Of a DNA stretch of 64,000 bases, positions 47,641 through 60,048 are shown piece by piece (the first letter of the stretch is position 1; the number at the start of each line of letters is the position of its first letter). The DNA lies in NCBI GenBank assembly GCA_965153455.1, contig OZ234503.1, positions 1,550,001 through 1,614,000 of the forward strand, in the 5' to 3' direction. The position numbers were made by a program, and so were the translations under genes. The notes under the pieces were generated by a model. The model ran no database searches and was not told the origin of the DNA. It saw only the letters and a program-made list of their open reading frames with translations. Source of the DNA: Sphagnum compactum (lineage: Eukaryota > Bryophyta > Sphagnopsida > Sphagnales).

Positions 47641-49354
47641 CCTTGTATTTCAAGGACTAATGGAGGTTTATTTTTTCAATTTTAATGTTGATAATGCAAA
47701 ATTTTCAATTATCAAGTTACTTGTGATGATTGAAGCTAGTTGATATTCATTTTATAAATGAGGACAACATTATTTTATTTTCCCACTTTGAAAAATATCA
47801 AACTAATATCTTTGCTCAAGTAAAGATTCCATCAATGTTGGCATAAATGACCAATTGTGGAGATTAAATAATAACTCCAAAGTTGTTTTTTTAAGGTCAC
47901 CATAATATGATTTTTTAAAAAAACTTGCCAATTATTTCATCCAAGAGCACAAAGGATTGGGGGGGGGGGAACTTTAGTTTTTCATGGCTTAAACTTGTGA
48001 GCCAAAAAGCAATCTCACCAACAATCAAAAAATGAATTGATGAGGATCAACTTTGATTCAAGGATTTCCTTCAAGAGTGACAAAGGCAACTTGATTTCTC
48101 TTATTTCATCTTCTAAGGACCAAGGTGTCTTGTGGGTCAATGTATTTTGAGAGTAATTTAAGGGGGTGACTTAAGGGTCCAAACAAGTATGGGAAAAAAT
48201 GTGGAAAAAACCCCACATCTTAATATTAAAAATGTACATTTGATGTGAAGACTTTGTGTTGTTTGCTAATGGGATCTAAACAAAATTGGCACTAAACCTA
48301 CAAAATTTGATCTAGTCTAATAGTTAGGGTGTTCTTAGGGAGGGGTATTAGTCCAGGCCAAAACTAGTGGCAGCCAATTTTAGAAATAGAATTTCCAAGC
48401 AACCAATGAGAAGTCATGTCAAGGAGGGAAGGGGCCTCCCAAGTTCTCCAAAGTTCCTGACATGTTCCCCCAAAGAGTTCCCAAGTTCCCCCCCCCAAAG
48501 AGTTCCCAAGTTCCTGACATGTTCCCCAAAGAGTTCCCAATAGCACCTCACTTCTTTCCCATATATGCTTTGGCAAATGTATAGGCAAAAGGGCAAAGAA
48601 CTCTATACTTCAAAATAGAACCTTTCTATTTTGGGGAACCTGCATAGTTTTTTTTTTTTTTTTTTTTTTCTTGAGTGATGGGCCAATCAAATTGGCTCAT
48701 TGCAGAAAAAAAATATTGAACTTGGGAGGCACCTCCTATAGAGAGGAAGATCGTGTTGGTAGGAGATGCTTGTTCTAAATCTCTTATTACTATTAAATCT
48801 CATGATTTGCATGCCGGCAATATTAGAGGGGCTTGTGGGTGAGATAGCTTCATACTGCATGAGGGACTAGCTCTCTCCCTTCTATGGTCCGTGTGGGCTA
48901 TGTGTCTTTTGGCCTTTCTTTGGCCTTCCCTTTTGTCTTCGGTGTGAGGGTTTTGACCATCGGTTTTTATTGGTTCCTAATTACTATTCAATGATTAGAA
49001 GAGATGATTGATTGGTTAATGCAATTGATATTATTTAGTTGGGGAGACATCCACAGCTTAATCTTTTCTTTGATGATGAGGCTTTTTGATTGGTTCATCA
49101 CCCAAAAATAATTCATGGTTTGAAAATTCCTAAAGTAGAATATCATGTAGTTTGTCCAGGTGGCTCATTTGTGCAACTGAAAATAATTTAATTAGTTTTT
49201 TAGACCTCAACAACCACCTCGCAAATTGATTCAAAACAAAAAGTTTGTCACCACTTTCTAATTTTGACTTCCCTTCCTCTCTTGGAGAAGCCTTAAGGAA
49301 AGGAAGACATATTCTTCACAATTTCAAATAGACCTCGTAAGGACAAAAAAAAGA
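47641..49354. other. Spacer, no gene recognised
   Basis: Includes a 9-base G run near 47959, a T run of 23 bases near 48648-48670 and a short repeat at 48440-48545 (AAAGAGTTCCCAAGTTCCTG, then ACATGTTCCCC, three partial copies). Confidence 0.4.
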
Positions 49355-49625
49355 GAAAAAACCATTGAACATGTTTGTCATGTAGTTTGCACCTATCACA
49401 ATTTTCATTTTTTATTTTTCAAAACACTTTGCCCCAAAAATGAAAAAACCATTGAACATGTTTGTCATGTAGTTTGCACCCATCACAATTTTTATTTTTA
49501 TTTTCAAAACACTTCGCCCCAAAAATGAAAAAACCATTGAACATGTTTGTCATGTAGCTTGCACCCATCACAAGTTTTATTTTTATTTTTCAAAACACTT
49601 CGCCCCAAAAATGAAAAAACCATCG
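49355..49625 (+). repeat. 86-bp tandem repeat, 3 copies
   Basis: Unit AAAAAACCATTGAACATGTT, TGTCATGTAGTTTGCACCCA, TCACAATTTTTATTTTT, then CAAAACACTTCGCCCCAAAA. Copies are highly similar. Confidence 0.92.
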
Positions 49626-49861
49626 CCATTATGAAGTACTTGGTGTTAATGTGATTGGAGAGGATAAAAAAATTTGGGATTAATTCCGTTATTCCAAGTA
49701 AAGGAAAAAAAATTCCTCTTTCATTCGATTTTTTAAAGTAATTACACAAATTGGGTCACCTCATTGGCTAAGTAGAATGTCTTTTCCTCACTGTGTTAAG
49801 CACCATTTTTGGTGTTGGTTAATGGTAAGGGCATGAATTGTGAGGACATAAATTCCATTTA

Positions 49862-50004
49862 GGTATACCACATCCCCATAGATGGTATACCACATAGAGC
49901 CCATTGATGTTTATAGTCTATAATGTTGTTTTGATTCTTGAAGAGTTGCAAGGGATCTATGTGGTATACCATCCATAGATCCCTTGCAACTCTTCAAGAA
50001 TCAA
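49862..50004. repeat. Nested inverted repeat with perfect 31-bp hairpin arms
   Basis: Arms 49931-49961 and 49974-50004 are exact reverse complements around a 12-base loop, TGGTATACCATC, itself largely self-complementary. The arm starts TTGATTCTTGAAGAGTTGCA and ends AGGGATCTATG. A further inverted match to the loop region lies at 49862-49896, where GGTATACCACAT occurs twice. Imperfect pairing extends about 15 bases beyond the arms. Confidence 0.9.
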
Positions 50005-51756
50005 ATAAACATAAAAGAGTTTGAAAAGAGTGGGGTCCTAAATGAAACACAAAGATTGAGTAAGTTCACATTGTGATGACGTATAACATGAAGTGGTGGT
50101 GAGCACAAACCTTGTGTTATATGGATGGCCAACAATCTCCCACATTTTCCAATATGGTGAGCATCAAGGTGGTTAGATCAATTTCACAGTCTAGTGTTTG
50201 TCAACTAGCCCCAAAATTAGGACAAATATATCACATGCATGAATGGAGAAGTGAGGGGAGGGAGGGGGATGGATGGTGGTGTATAACTAAAAGACAAGAA
50301 ATTTTCAAAAAGAACTTGACATTTTATGAGCAAGCAAAGTCAATATACATCAAATATATGTGCACATATTATAGCATTGGCTTTGTCTTTGGTTCCACCC
50401 CCACAAATTCATGAACATGAAAAAACTACGTTGAAAACAAGTATACATATGCACTTTGAGAGACAATAGAGTAGGAAGGAAGATACATTTCTCTATGAAC
50501 AAGTCAAGAAGAATGATGCAAAGTGTGATGACCCATTTGCTGTCCTCTCCTACAAAAGGCTACCAAGTACATTGTCTTAGACAATGAAATCTTTCTAATC
50601 CTAAAGGGGGTAATATACATGGTTGGTCGTCCTCTCTCCCCTTATGAATCAAAAGCTTTTTTCTTAACAAGTTGAGCCATCAAAACTCATAAGTTTCCCA
50701 AATTTCCCAAACTTATGAGTTTGGTTGGCTCAACTTGTAAATTTTTTTTATGACTTTCCCAAATTTCCCAAAGAATCTTTGTTTTGTTGTTAAAATAGTG
50801 GTGTTGTATATGTTGAGTATTGCATGCATTTAAAACATCTATATTGGTCCATTTGAAACTTGAATATCCATTGTCTAACATATGGTCCAACCAAAAAGTA
50901 GATTGATCATGTATTACCCACACATACAAACCTTAATTGATTTATCTTGCATAGGGGGCAATTTTAATTCCAAAAAATCATTTTTTATGTCAAAGGTTTG
51001 GCAAAATTTACCCCAAAAAAAAAACTAGCAAACTTAGTTGAACTTGCACTGGAAAAATAAGAAAATGAAAAAAAAATTCTCAAATTTTTTGTTGAAAAAT
51101 AACAAAATTTTCACCAAAAAAACACACATATAGCGGGCACTAAATGTTTAATAGAAATGATGTACTATGATGTATTTGAGGTAAATCCCTTGGGTGAATC
51201 ACCTATTGTATATTAAGGGCATATTTTATAAGTTGACCAATATTTGATCAAATGGGCAAAAGACAAATCCATTACATCTTTATACAAGCCTTATCACTCA
51301 TAAGTTAGGGGAATAGAAATTTCCCTCACTTTGACAAAACATTGGCTATCATTGCCTTATTGACTTCAACACAACTGGCCTGGTCAATAAAGGGCATAAG
51401 ACACACACATCCCATGTTTGTACTTTGTACACACTTGGGTGTCTCTTGTGTATTGAGTTTCAGAAAAGACATATAAGTCTTGTTTCAAAAAAATTGGACA
51501 TTCAAACTATCACCAAATGCAAAGACAAAAATGTGCACAGAATTTTCATTCCCACTTGCTAAATCCCGTAGTGAAAGAGAGCTCAAGCAACATATAATGT
51601 CCCTCCAAAATCTCACTATGTTGAGCACCAAATTAGGTTTATTCTGTTTTGTTTTGTTTGGCAAAATGAATGGGAAGCTCAAAGAGGTATAACATGTTAT
51701 GATGTAATGCAAAACCCATTTCCTTTCTCATTCCAACTTTTTTATGAAAAACATCA
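50005..51756. other. AT-rich spacer, no gene recognised
   Basis: A 100-codon plus-strand frame (50112-50414) has no family signature. A partial inverted repeat AAACTCATAAGTTT/AACTTATGAGTTT lies near 50682-50714. Confidence 0.4.
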
Positions 51757-51893
51757 AAGGATTTGGTACAGGTTTCAAAATAAAAATGTTTTCTCAAGGC
51801 CTCAAGGAGATCTACATGAAGACACAAGGATTTGGTACAGGTTTCAAAATAAAATGTTTTCTCAAGGCCTCAAGGAGATCTACATGTATACAC
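51757..51893 (+). repeat. About 70-bp direct duplication, 2 copies
   Basis: AAGGATTTGGTACAGGTTTC, AAAATAAAATGTTTTCTCAA, GGCCTCAAGGAGATCTACAT occurs twice in a row with a one-base length difference. Confidence 0.92.
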
Positions 51894-51922
51894 AATAAGC
51901 TCCCAAGAGGAGAAGTTTACAT

Positions 51923-52887
51923 TCTATATAGTAAAGGACGTCATGGTCGTGAAGCTTCGGGATGAAATGAAGCTTTCCATCCGTCCATCCGTCCGTCATC
52001 CATCCCGTCATCCGTCCCGTCATCCATCCAAACAGAACAAATATATATCTTAAAAAGGGAAAAAACTAGCCAAAAAATAAAAACAGAAAAACACTTTAAC
52101 AATTAGAAACTTTTTGTAAACACTTAAACATGAAACAAAAAAGGGAAATACAGTAAAATAATCCTAAAAGAAAATTAAAAAATAGATGACAAAAAATAAG
52201 AAACAAAACAGAGAGCAAAAGAAAGAGAAAAAAAAACCATACTTGAAAAAAAAAATGAGGTTTGTCTTCTTTTTCCAAACTTCAAACCTGCATCTAATCA
52301 AACAAAAATAAAAAAGTTTTTTTTAAATTATTTTTATTATAAAACATATTAGAAAAACTAGAATTTTTTTGGAAAAGAAAATAGAAACTAAATAAATAAA
52401 TAAACGCATAAAAATAGAAAAAAATGAAGATAGACAAAATAAGAATAGAAAAAATTAAAACATGAAACAAACATAAAGTAAAAAAAGTAAAAACACAAAA
52501 ACTATAAAAAAGGAATGGAAACAAATAAAACGAGGAAAAGGAAATACAGTAAAATCATTTTAAAAGAAAAAAAAATTACAAAAAAGAAGAAACCAAATAA
52601 AGAGTAGAAAATAAGAAAAAATAAAACTTATAATAATGAAGAAAAACCCTACTTGAAAAAGAATGAGGTGTGTCTTCTTTCTCCAAACTTCAAACTTGCA
52701 TCCAAATAAACAAAAATACAAAAGTGAAAAAGAAACACTTTATTTTTATTATACAAAATAATAATAAAAACAGAAAACACATAAAAATAAATAATAAAAA
52801 AGATAAAAGTTTAAAAAAAAAACTAAAACATGAACCAAACATTGTTGAAATAACACACCTGTGCATTAGGCACGGGGTTCAAACTAG
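51923..52887 (+). mobile_element. Non-autonomous Helitron-like element 2 (about 965 bp)
   Basis: Starts TCTATATAGTAAAGGACGTC followed by a CCATCCGTCCATCCGTCCGT-rich stretch, and ends with an imperfect hairpin (CTGTGC-ATTAG-GCACGG), then GGTTCAAACTAG and a T. The end matches element 1 (GTGCATTA.GCAC.GGGTTCA.ACTAG). The interior is A-rich and has an internal duplication of about 400 bp: ACTTGAAAAA..ATGAGG.TTGTCTTCTTT.TCCAAACTTCAAAC occurs near 52240 and again near 52649. The base before the start is T, not the usual A. No protein is encoded. Confidence 0.55.
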
Positions 52888-54548
52888 TCTAAATGTAAAG
52901 TTGAACTTGTAAGTATGTAGGTTCAACTATTATTTGGTGGTGCTTGCAAAGATTAGGGTCTAAAAAGGAACATTAAAGTTGTTTACAAAATTTCAGCAAT
53001 TTAAAGAGATGATAATTATTTTCAAGGTTTGAGTCTTGAGAAATAAAGTGTGAGCAATCAATTTATACATAAGGAGTAAGATGTTGTTTATGGTTAAAAA
53101 ATAAACAAAGTTCTGAAACGATTCACAAAAATCTCATATTTAAGAATTTAATCATTGCTTTCAAGGTTGAAAGGACCTTGAATATAAGCATTAGACTTCC
53201 AATGAAATTTTTTTATAGGCTTTCATGTATTTTTTGTAATATGAATTCAGTTAATTTGTAAATTATCTTTTTTGAACACCTTGATTTTGAATTTTTTTTT
53301 TTTTTTGAAGTAGTGAATTTTGTAAAAAGTTGTTGAGGGTTGAGACCTACAATAACACCAAAGATGATCTAGATATGAATACATAGAGAACAACGCACAA
53401 TTTTTGGAAATGTAAAACATTGTTATGGAAGTTATGAACAATGTTTCCATGCATTTGCATAAGGAAGGTTGCAAAAGGATTTGAGATGCTTGGTTAAGTT
53501 TTGAGCTCACAACCTTATGCATGTTTATTGAGAAAAAAATTCATTATTTCATAGCATCAATATTTAGTTCAAGATTTCAAGGAAATTTGTGCACATTTAT
53601 CATTGTGTAAACGGCACACAAATACATACACCATGAAAATCTTGTATGAAACATCATAAGAGAGACTCAAAGAAGCCTTCCATGAGATTTACAAATATGT
53701 CATATGAACCTAAAGGTTTTTCATATGAGGTGTTCAATTGTGAGACAATATTGGTTTTATTTGAATTGTCTTTTGCAACACTCACATGTAATTGCTTTTT
53801 AGGAAGGAAAACTTTGTAATAGGACCAAAAATTGTATCAAACTAAATGAATTCAGATTTGCAAAGCTAGAAAAACTTATGAATATTTTGGTGAAAATACA
53901 TAGCTATATCCCTCACTCCCAATTTGAGAAGGTCATTTTACACATGAAACAAGGCTCAAATATATGCTTCTAAAGGCATGAATGATGAGCTAAAAGGAAA
54001 CAAAACTTCGCATGTAAGCTTGTTTGTTGTAGCTTGAGTGAGGATATTGTTTACAATTTTACATAGTTATATGTTTTGATTGCTAACTCAACATAGTGAC
54101 CGAGTTTTTCCATTTTTTTTTAAAAATGTCTCAAAAATTTGTATAATGGTTCACCCAAACTATTAGACATTTAAAAAAATTATTCATCCACATCCCAATG
54201 GGTACCTAGTATTTGGCAACCTGTCATTGCCATTTGGAATGAAGGTGATTGTTTGATACTTTGTTATTGATTTTCATAAGGTTATGGCCACCTTCATTGT
54301 CATGTTTAGTGTTTTTTTTTTTGGGTGCAAAAATTCACATTGTTGCAAAAATTTAAAATTTTTCATTCATGTTGCATATTTACTATTTTTGGGGATTTTT
54401 TTTTGCCAAATTTCGAAATAAAAGAATTATGAATGTTTTTGGTCACATTTGGACTCAGATTTTTGTTTGATAACATTTTTCCTGACATTTTTTCTAGGAC
54501 CCTGTCCTGACCTAAAACCTACATGAATATGTGCTTCATGATTTGCTT
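52888..54548. other. AT-rich spacer, no gene recognised
   Basis: No domain-bearing frame, RNA gene or clear tandem array found. Confidence 0.45.
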
Positions 54549-54656
54549 CAGATTTGGCTAAACCTTCCTAGGGATGATAATAGATTTTCTTCATCACAAT
54601 TTTGCCCCCTACTCATAGAAGTAACTATCATCCCTAGGAAGATTTAGCCAAATCTG
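54549..54656. repeat. Foldback with 29-bp arms, one mismatch
   Basis: Left arm 54549-54577 (CAGATTTGGCTAAACCTTCC then TAGGGATGA) pairs with 54628-54656 at 28 of 29 positions around a 50-base loop. The right arm is the conserved core of the dispersed MITE-like repeat, so this copy shows the foldback the others have lost. Confidence 0.85.
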
Positions 54657-54760
54657 GCTATACACCAGATATGAAATACAAATTTTTAATCATCCTTCTT
54701 TTTCTTTTTCTTTTTGCTACATACTGAAAACCAAATATAGAAATCTGGCAAATTTTACCT
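54628..54760 (+). repeat. Dispersed MITE-like repeat, copy 3
   Basis: TCATCCCTAGGAAGATTTAG, CCAAATCTGGCTATA, CCAGATATGAAATACAAATT, TTTAATCATCCTTC, GAAATCTGGCA in that order, aligning with copies at 8206-8350 and 47457-47640. Confidence 0.65.
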
Positions 54761-56032
54761 CCCCCCCCCTCCCTCCCCATTTTTTCTTCATGTTCTTGCA
54801 ATTGAAACTCTCAAAAATCACTTATTTTCGAAAAAAAATTGTTTTAAATTTCGCTAATTGACAAAAATTCACCCACAAAAAGAAAACATTGTAATAGAAA
54901 AAAATTTAGAACTATGTTACAAAATTTCTCCAAGATTACAATTACCCATTCTCACCCATTTGTGCTACATATTGAAAACCATTAATGGAAGTGTTTGGAA
55001 ATAGATTTCAATTACATATCTTTGCAATTTTCCCTCTACTCAAAGATACAAGAAGCAAAAATGAGGGACTTGGACAAAATGTGCAAACTTACTTGATGAA
55101 GGAAACAAAACACACAAAGTATAGTTCTTGCACATGGTACCAAAGAGGAGGCTATCCCAATACCCAAGGGTTATGTTATGGTGTCATTACTACAATTTTT
55201 GTCCCTATTTACTAATTTACCAAAACCAATTCATGAGGTATGGCACCCGCAAAGCTCCTTAAAGGATTGTGATGGAAACTAATTAACTCCCTTTCATTTA
55301 TCACAAGATTGTTTAGATTGAAATTGTCAATCTAAGGATTATGCTAATATTTATGGAATATGTTATAGCCTAGATGTGCAATCCATCTATGACATTTGTT
55401 ATAACCTAGATATTTAATCCAAGTATGAGCTTAATATTTAAGACTTGTAAATAACATTATAAGCAAAAGCAATTGTGCGAGTGACATAAACGTGAAGTTA
55501 ACACTAATTGTAGATGGATCTTATTATGGTGTCGGGTTGTGAAAACACATATTGATACAACATTGGTGTAAGATGTTTTTCAAAGCTTTGTATTCAACTT
55601 CAACTTCAAAATGGCAATATCGATAATTACCATAGCCTGGGGACCATAATGACTCTCACACACAAAAAAATGAGCCTAAAGATTGACTATGAACTCCAGC
55701 AGAGGCTTGAAGAAATTAAGTGGTTGAGAAATAAATGCTTGCAAAATGCTGATTTTCTATCAGGACAAGCTGGTGGAAGTCCTTGCTTACAATGAGGATG
55801 AACTTGGGTGAAACACAGAAATTTCCATTCGGTGTTTCTCTTTGCCAAAGTTCAGGTTGGGAATGAAGTTGTGACTTTGGGCAGTCATAGGATGAATGAA
55901 CAACACTCCCAAAATTTCATGTCATGAAGCTGCAAATTCCCATTGAACCCTTCAAATTGATCATTCTCTTCTGGGAGAAAGTTTTAAGCAAGGCCATTGC
56001 AAAGTCCCATTGAGAAGCCTTCAAATCTTGTT
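54761..56032. other. Spacer and 3' flank of the gamma gene
   Basis: AT-rich with no credible gene. From about 55650 composition rises, consistent with 3' UTR of the minus-strand gamma gene. Confidence 0.4.
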
Positions 56033-58660
56033 TCACTCACTCTTATTTGCTGCATCTTCAGCTTGAAGTAAAGTCTCCTTGAACACCCCACCAAAGTAAT
56101 CATCAAAGTAATCCTTCGGCTCTGACACAAAGCATCCAATGATATCACGCAATGTGACAACACCAACAAGTTGGTTGTTTTTGTTGACTATGTGAATCCT
56201 AGGAAGGTTTTTGCTTGCCAGTGTGTCTATCACATTGCCTAACTCTGCTGTGTTCTCACAAGTAGTTGGTGGTAACATCCCTGTCTCTGGCTCTATCTCT
56301 GTCACCATCTTTATAAAGTTCATCACCGTTAGCTCTCTGCTCATGTCAACACACACAAAACAAAACAAAACCCATCAGCCATCATCCATTTTTATTTTCT
56401 CCTGTGTTTTACATTTCCACGCCTAAATTGACAGTCACGTACTAAAACCCAATGACAAAAATCACCAAAACTAAATACTTCAGAACCAGTGCTAAGAATT
56501 AGACCTGAGAAAGAAGACATTGAGCACTTACTTGCGTTTCGCAAACAGTTCAGGCTGCAACAGCAGAAAGTGAACATCACGTATGCTAATGTTTCCAATG
56601 AGGTGCTGTTCAGGGCCTTCCACCACAGGGAGCCCCCCTATGTGCTTCTCCTTCATCAGTATAAAAGCTTCTAGAACCAGCTTGCTTGCATCAACTGAAA
56701 CCACCTATTCTTCAGTCATACCATAAACTTGCTGTTAAATTTCACAACCTCTTTCTCTACAATCTCTATCATTCATCACAAATTTGTACCCACTTTGCGC
56801 AATCAAGGCTAGAACAATAAGGCCATGATAGGTCTATCCTCTGCACAATGGATTTAGGGTTTAGGGTTTAGGTGATTAAAAAATGAGAGATAAGCAGGTG
56901 GTCCTGGGGGCATTTACCTGATTGGGCTTCATGACTGGGAGACCCAGTTGATGTAGTGATTTTCCTGCAAGGTTGTCATACCAGTCACGACCACGGCACT
57001 GGGAAAGGCCAAGTACAACACCAGACTGAGTGATCATATTCTCCACAATGTTGTTGTCGATATCAACCACAGGGATGCTGCGAAGCCGGAATTTAGACAG
57101 CATCAACAGCACCGTGAGCATGGAGTCATTCTGCTGAATGGGTAGAAATGGAGCCCATCTGTATGATCTCGTAATCTCTGAAACCTACATGTTGATTTGC
57201 CACCAGCATGTTCCATAAAATAGAAACACTGATCGGTGAGCACAAAGAATTATATAACATTACAGAGATTAGATTAGATGTATACTAACCAGTAAGCAAT
57301 CACATGGAAAAATTGTGCTCTGAAAAAGAAGAACACAGCAGCAATGAACAATAATACTGTGGGTAGCCTGTGCTTTGTCAAGAGTTCATCACTGGGGAAT
57401 GGGAAAGGGTAAAACCCCTAAAACCCTAAACCCTGTACAATAATACCCAAAACTTCCCTTCTGGACCACAAAAAGCATTTAAGTCTGAAATTGCTAAGAC
57501 AAACAACAACCCACAAGTTTGTTAAGCAATCCGCTTGCTTACCTTAGTGGATTTAAAGGGCTCATTTTCAAGTATAACTTTGTAAAAGTCTTGGCCAAGT
57601 GCATCAGCTGCTGAGGATGCACTTTTGGCCCCACGTGCATCTGCCACTACACCTCCTGCAAAACCAGAAAATTTACCAACTCACAAACAAGTCTAGTCTA
57701 CACAAGTCCAAAAGTAATAAAAATAAATAAAAATTCCAGCACACAAAGAAAACCAGAAAACTGGACATGGATGATCAAAAGAAATTTACAGTTACATACA
57801 ATGCAGCTAGCTCCCGATCAATCAAATATGGACCAATGATTTTCAAATCTTTGGACCTGCAATTGCAGCCCCGACAGCAAAAGTGGTGAGCCCAGCAACT
57901 GCAAGAGGGCCAGAGAGTCCAAGAACAAGGGCCCCCAATGCTCCCAATGCTCCAGCTCCTACACCTACAAATGTAGCAGAGCCTGTGGCTATAGCAGCAG
58001 CAGCCAACTCTGCCTGCTCCAGAACCCACAGTATAATAGAGGAGTAATCCACAATGCCAATATATTGCATTGACCAGCTGCTGTTGGTACTAGCTGATGG
58101 GTTTCTAACCGGAGCTGAAAATATGTTGAATTCTGCAAGCAGGTGCACAGCTTCGGAAATAGATGCATCCCCAGAGATCTCCAGGACTGCACAACATACA
58201 CACACCCCCCAAAAAAGAAAAAAGAAAAAAAGTCTTGAACACAAATATGGTTTGGTCAAGACTTATTCTTTTGCACATCACAAGCAAAGTCTTGATCAGA
58301 AGTGGTCACAAACATGTCCCCAAACCATTCTTCACATCTGTAGGTCTTCTAAAAAACTCCCATGACTGGGTGATTTATGGAGTGATTTGACAACAATTCT
58401 CCATGAGAACTTGCATCCTGAATTTCTTGTTGTATGCTTTCAATGGAAGATTTGGGGAGCAGAGGGTGAGTGAGGAGGGGGCAATAATTGATTATACCTT
58501 TTCCATAAGGAAGTTTAGGAAAAGACAAGACTGGCACTTGTGCAAATGCAGAGTTGAGGAGATCTCGCACCCCTTGTGGCACTCCTACTATCATTTCCCC
58601 TTGCTCTTCCCAGAGCGCCTGAAGCTGTTCTTCCATGGGTTTGTCATCACTTCTTCCCAT
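56033..58660 (-). CDS. KING1: SNF1-related kinase (SnRK1) regulatory subunit gamma-type CBS protein, KING1-like
   Basis: Four-CBS-domain protein of the SnRK1 gamma/KING1 family, which in AMPK-type kinases bears the regulatory nucleotide sites. Minus-strand exons 58498-58660, 57857-58186, 57543-57655, 56918-57184, 56532-56704 and 56033-56336 keep phase and give 449 residues, near the plant KING1 length (about 424). CBS-like blocks appear in order: ISEAVHLLAEFNIFSAPV with YIGIVDYSSIILWVL; LTVLLMLSKFRLRSIPVVDI; VLEAFILMKEKHIGGLPVVE with LIGNISIRDVHFLL; VIDTLASKNLPRIHIVNKNN with VGVVTLRDIIGCFVSEP. Residues 112-170, between CBS1 and CBS2, are Ala/Gly-rich and hydrophobic; from memory, some plant gamma-like proteins share this. 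Telomere-motif runs lie in introns 3 and 4. Whether it forms part of the kinase complex or is a side-branch paralogue cannot be told from sequence alone. Confidence 0.92.
56853..56872 (+). repeat. Telomere-motif run in gamma gene intron 4
   Basis: TTTAGGGTTTAGGGTTTAGG on the plus strand, so CCCTAAA in the sense of the gene, inside the 56705-56917 intron. Confidence 0.65.
57415..57435 (+). repeat. Telomere-motif run in gamma gene intron 3
   Basis: CCCCTAAAACCCTAAACCCTG on the plus strand, inside the 57185-57542 intron, opposite in orientation to the run in intron 4. Confidence 0.65.
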
Positions 58661-60048
58661 TTTTAATATGAAGAACCAAAAACACTTTGTTCCTGGGTTT
58701 TGGACAATGCAGGATCCAAGATCAGAATCGTGTGAAAACAATTTACACCACTGAAAAGGAGCAGCATGCTGGGTACACAATCTTTTGACCGCAGTGAAGT
58801 TGAAGTTGAACTTGTAAGACTTGCAAGAAAACATTCTTCATCACATTGGGTCTTAAGAATGCTAAGAGGGCTCTGCAGTGGTGTCTGCAACCCCCACAGT
58901 CTCAATGAGCACTGTTTTGTTTACCCCCCTTCTCTCCATGACTCCTTCACAAAGCTTTTTTTCCACTAAGCTCCTCCATCTTCCAATTTCTAGCTAGCAA
59001 GCTCACTATAAATCTTAAATTGGGGAAACTATCCTCGATAGATTTTCTACACAAAATGTAGCTTCCATCTTCCAGTTGCCCATGCATCTACAATGTGGGT
59101 GCAAGTGAATTCTTGGAGAAGAAGAAGCAGAAGCAGAAGAAGAAAAACAACATGTTCTCTACAGATGGATCTTGAGAGTATTCTGTCTCTTCATTCCTCA
59201 TGGAATCAAGCATCAATTTTCCAGCTGCAACAGGAAATTTTCCTGCTGAAGTTACGAACCCAAAAATATCAAATTATCTGACATCTGATTCACAATCCCA
59301 AGCAGAAAGATTTTAAAATATAAGAATAAAAATCAAACGGATGACTGTAGCAGCAAACAGAACAAAAAAAGAAACACCCACAAGAACTTCTTCTTGGAAT
59401 TACCCACCCACACAAGGAAAAACAAACCATGATGATCACCAACAACCCAGAAAAAAAAACACAAAAAACAATGGGTACATCAACAATGAGGTTACACAGC
59501 CAGGCTCTTGATCTCCATAACTGCAACACCAAAAAACAGGAAAAAGAAACCTCCAACCTAAAAGAACGCACCTTCTTTGCAACACGCAGAAACCCACCAA
59601 CTTGAACAACAACAATTGGGAATTGGGTTCCAGCTCAAAATTAAATTACTTCCAGAAAGTACCTCCTCCTACTCACTCAATACAACAACCACAATTGCAA
59701 AAACACACACAAGTTTTGATTAATTCTAGATAGTTTTCTTCTGACAATCTTTGCATATTCTCTCACGAGATCAAAACTCTCTCTCTCTCTATCTATCTCG
59801 AACATCCCAGCACAATTTTGCTTGCGTCCTGTTGAATAAACCCATATACAATGGCAACCGACACTTGACAAAGGCTTGCTGCGTGGGATTCGAGGGATGG
59901 GATGGGATAAACCCAACGTGACTCAGACAAGAGTTTGAAACTCAGTGTGGGAACCCGGGGAACTCGCAGTGCGAGGCGGTTATCAGAAACAGGCGAACAA
60001 ACCAGGGTTGGGCGGTTCCTAGAACGAGGGACGTCTACCTTCCGGTTA

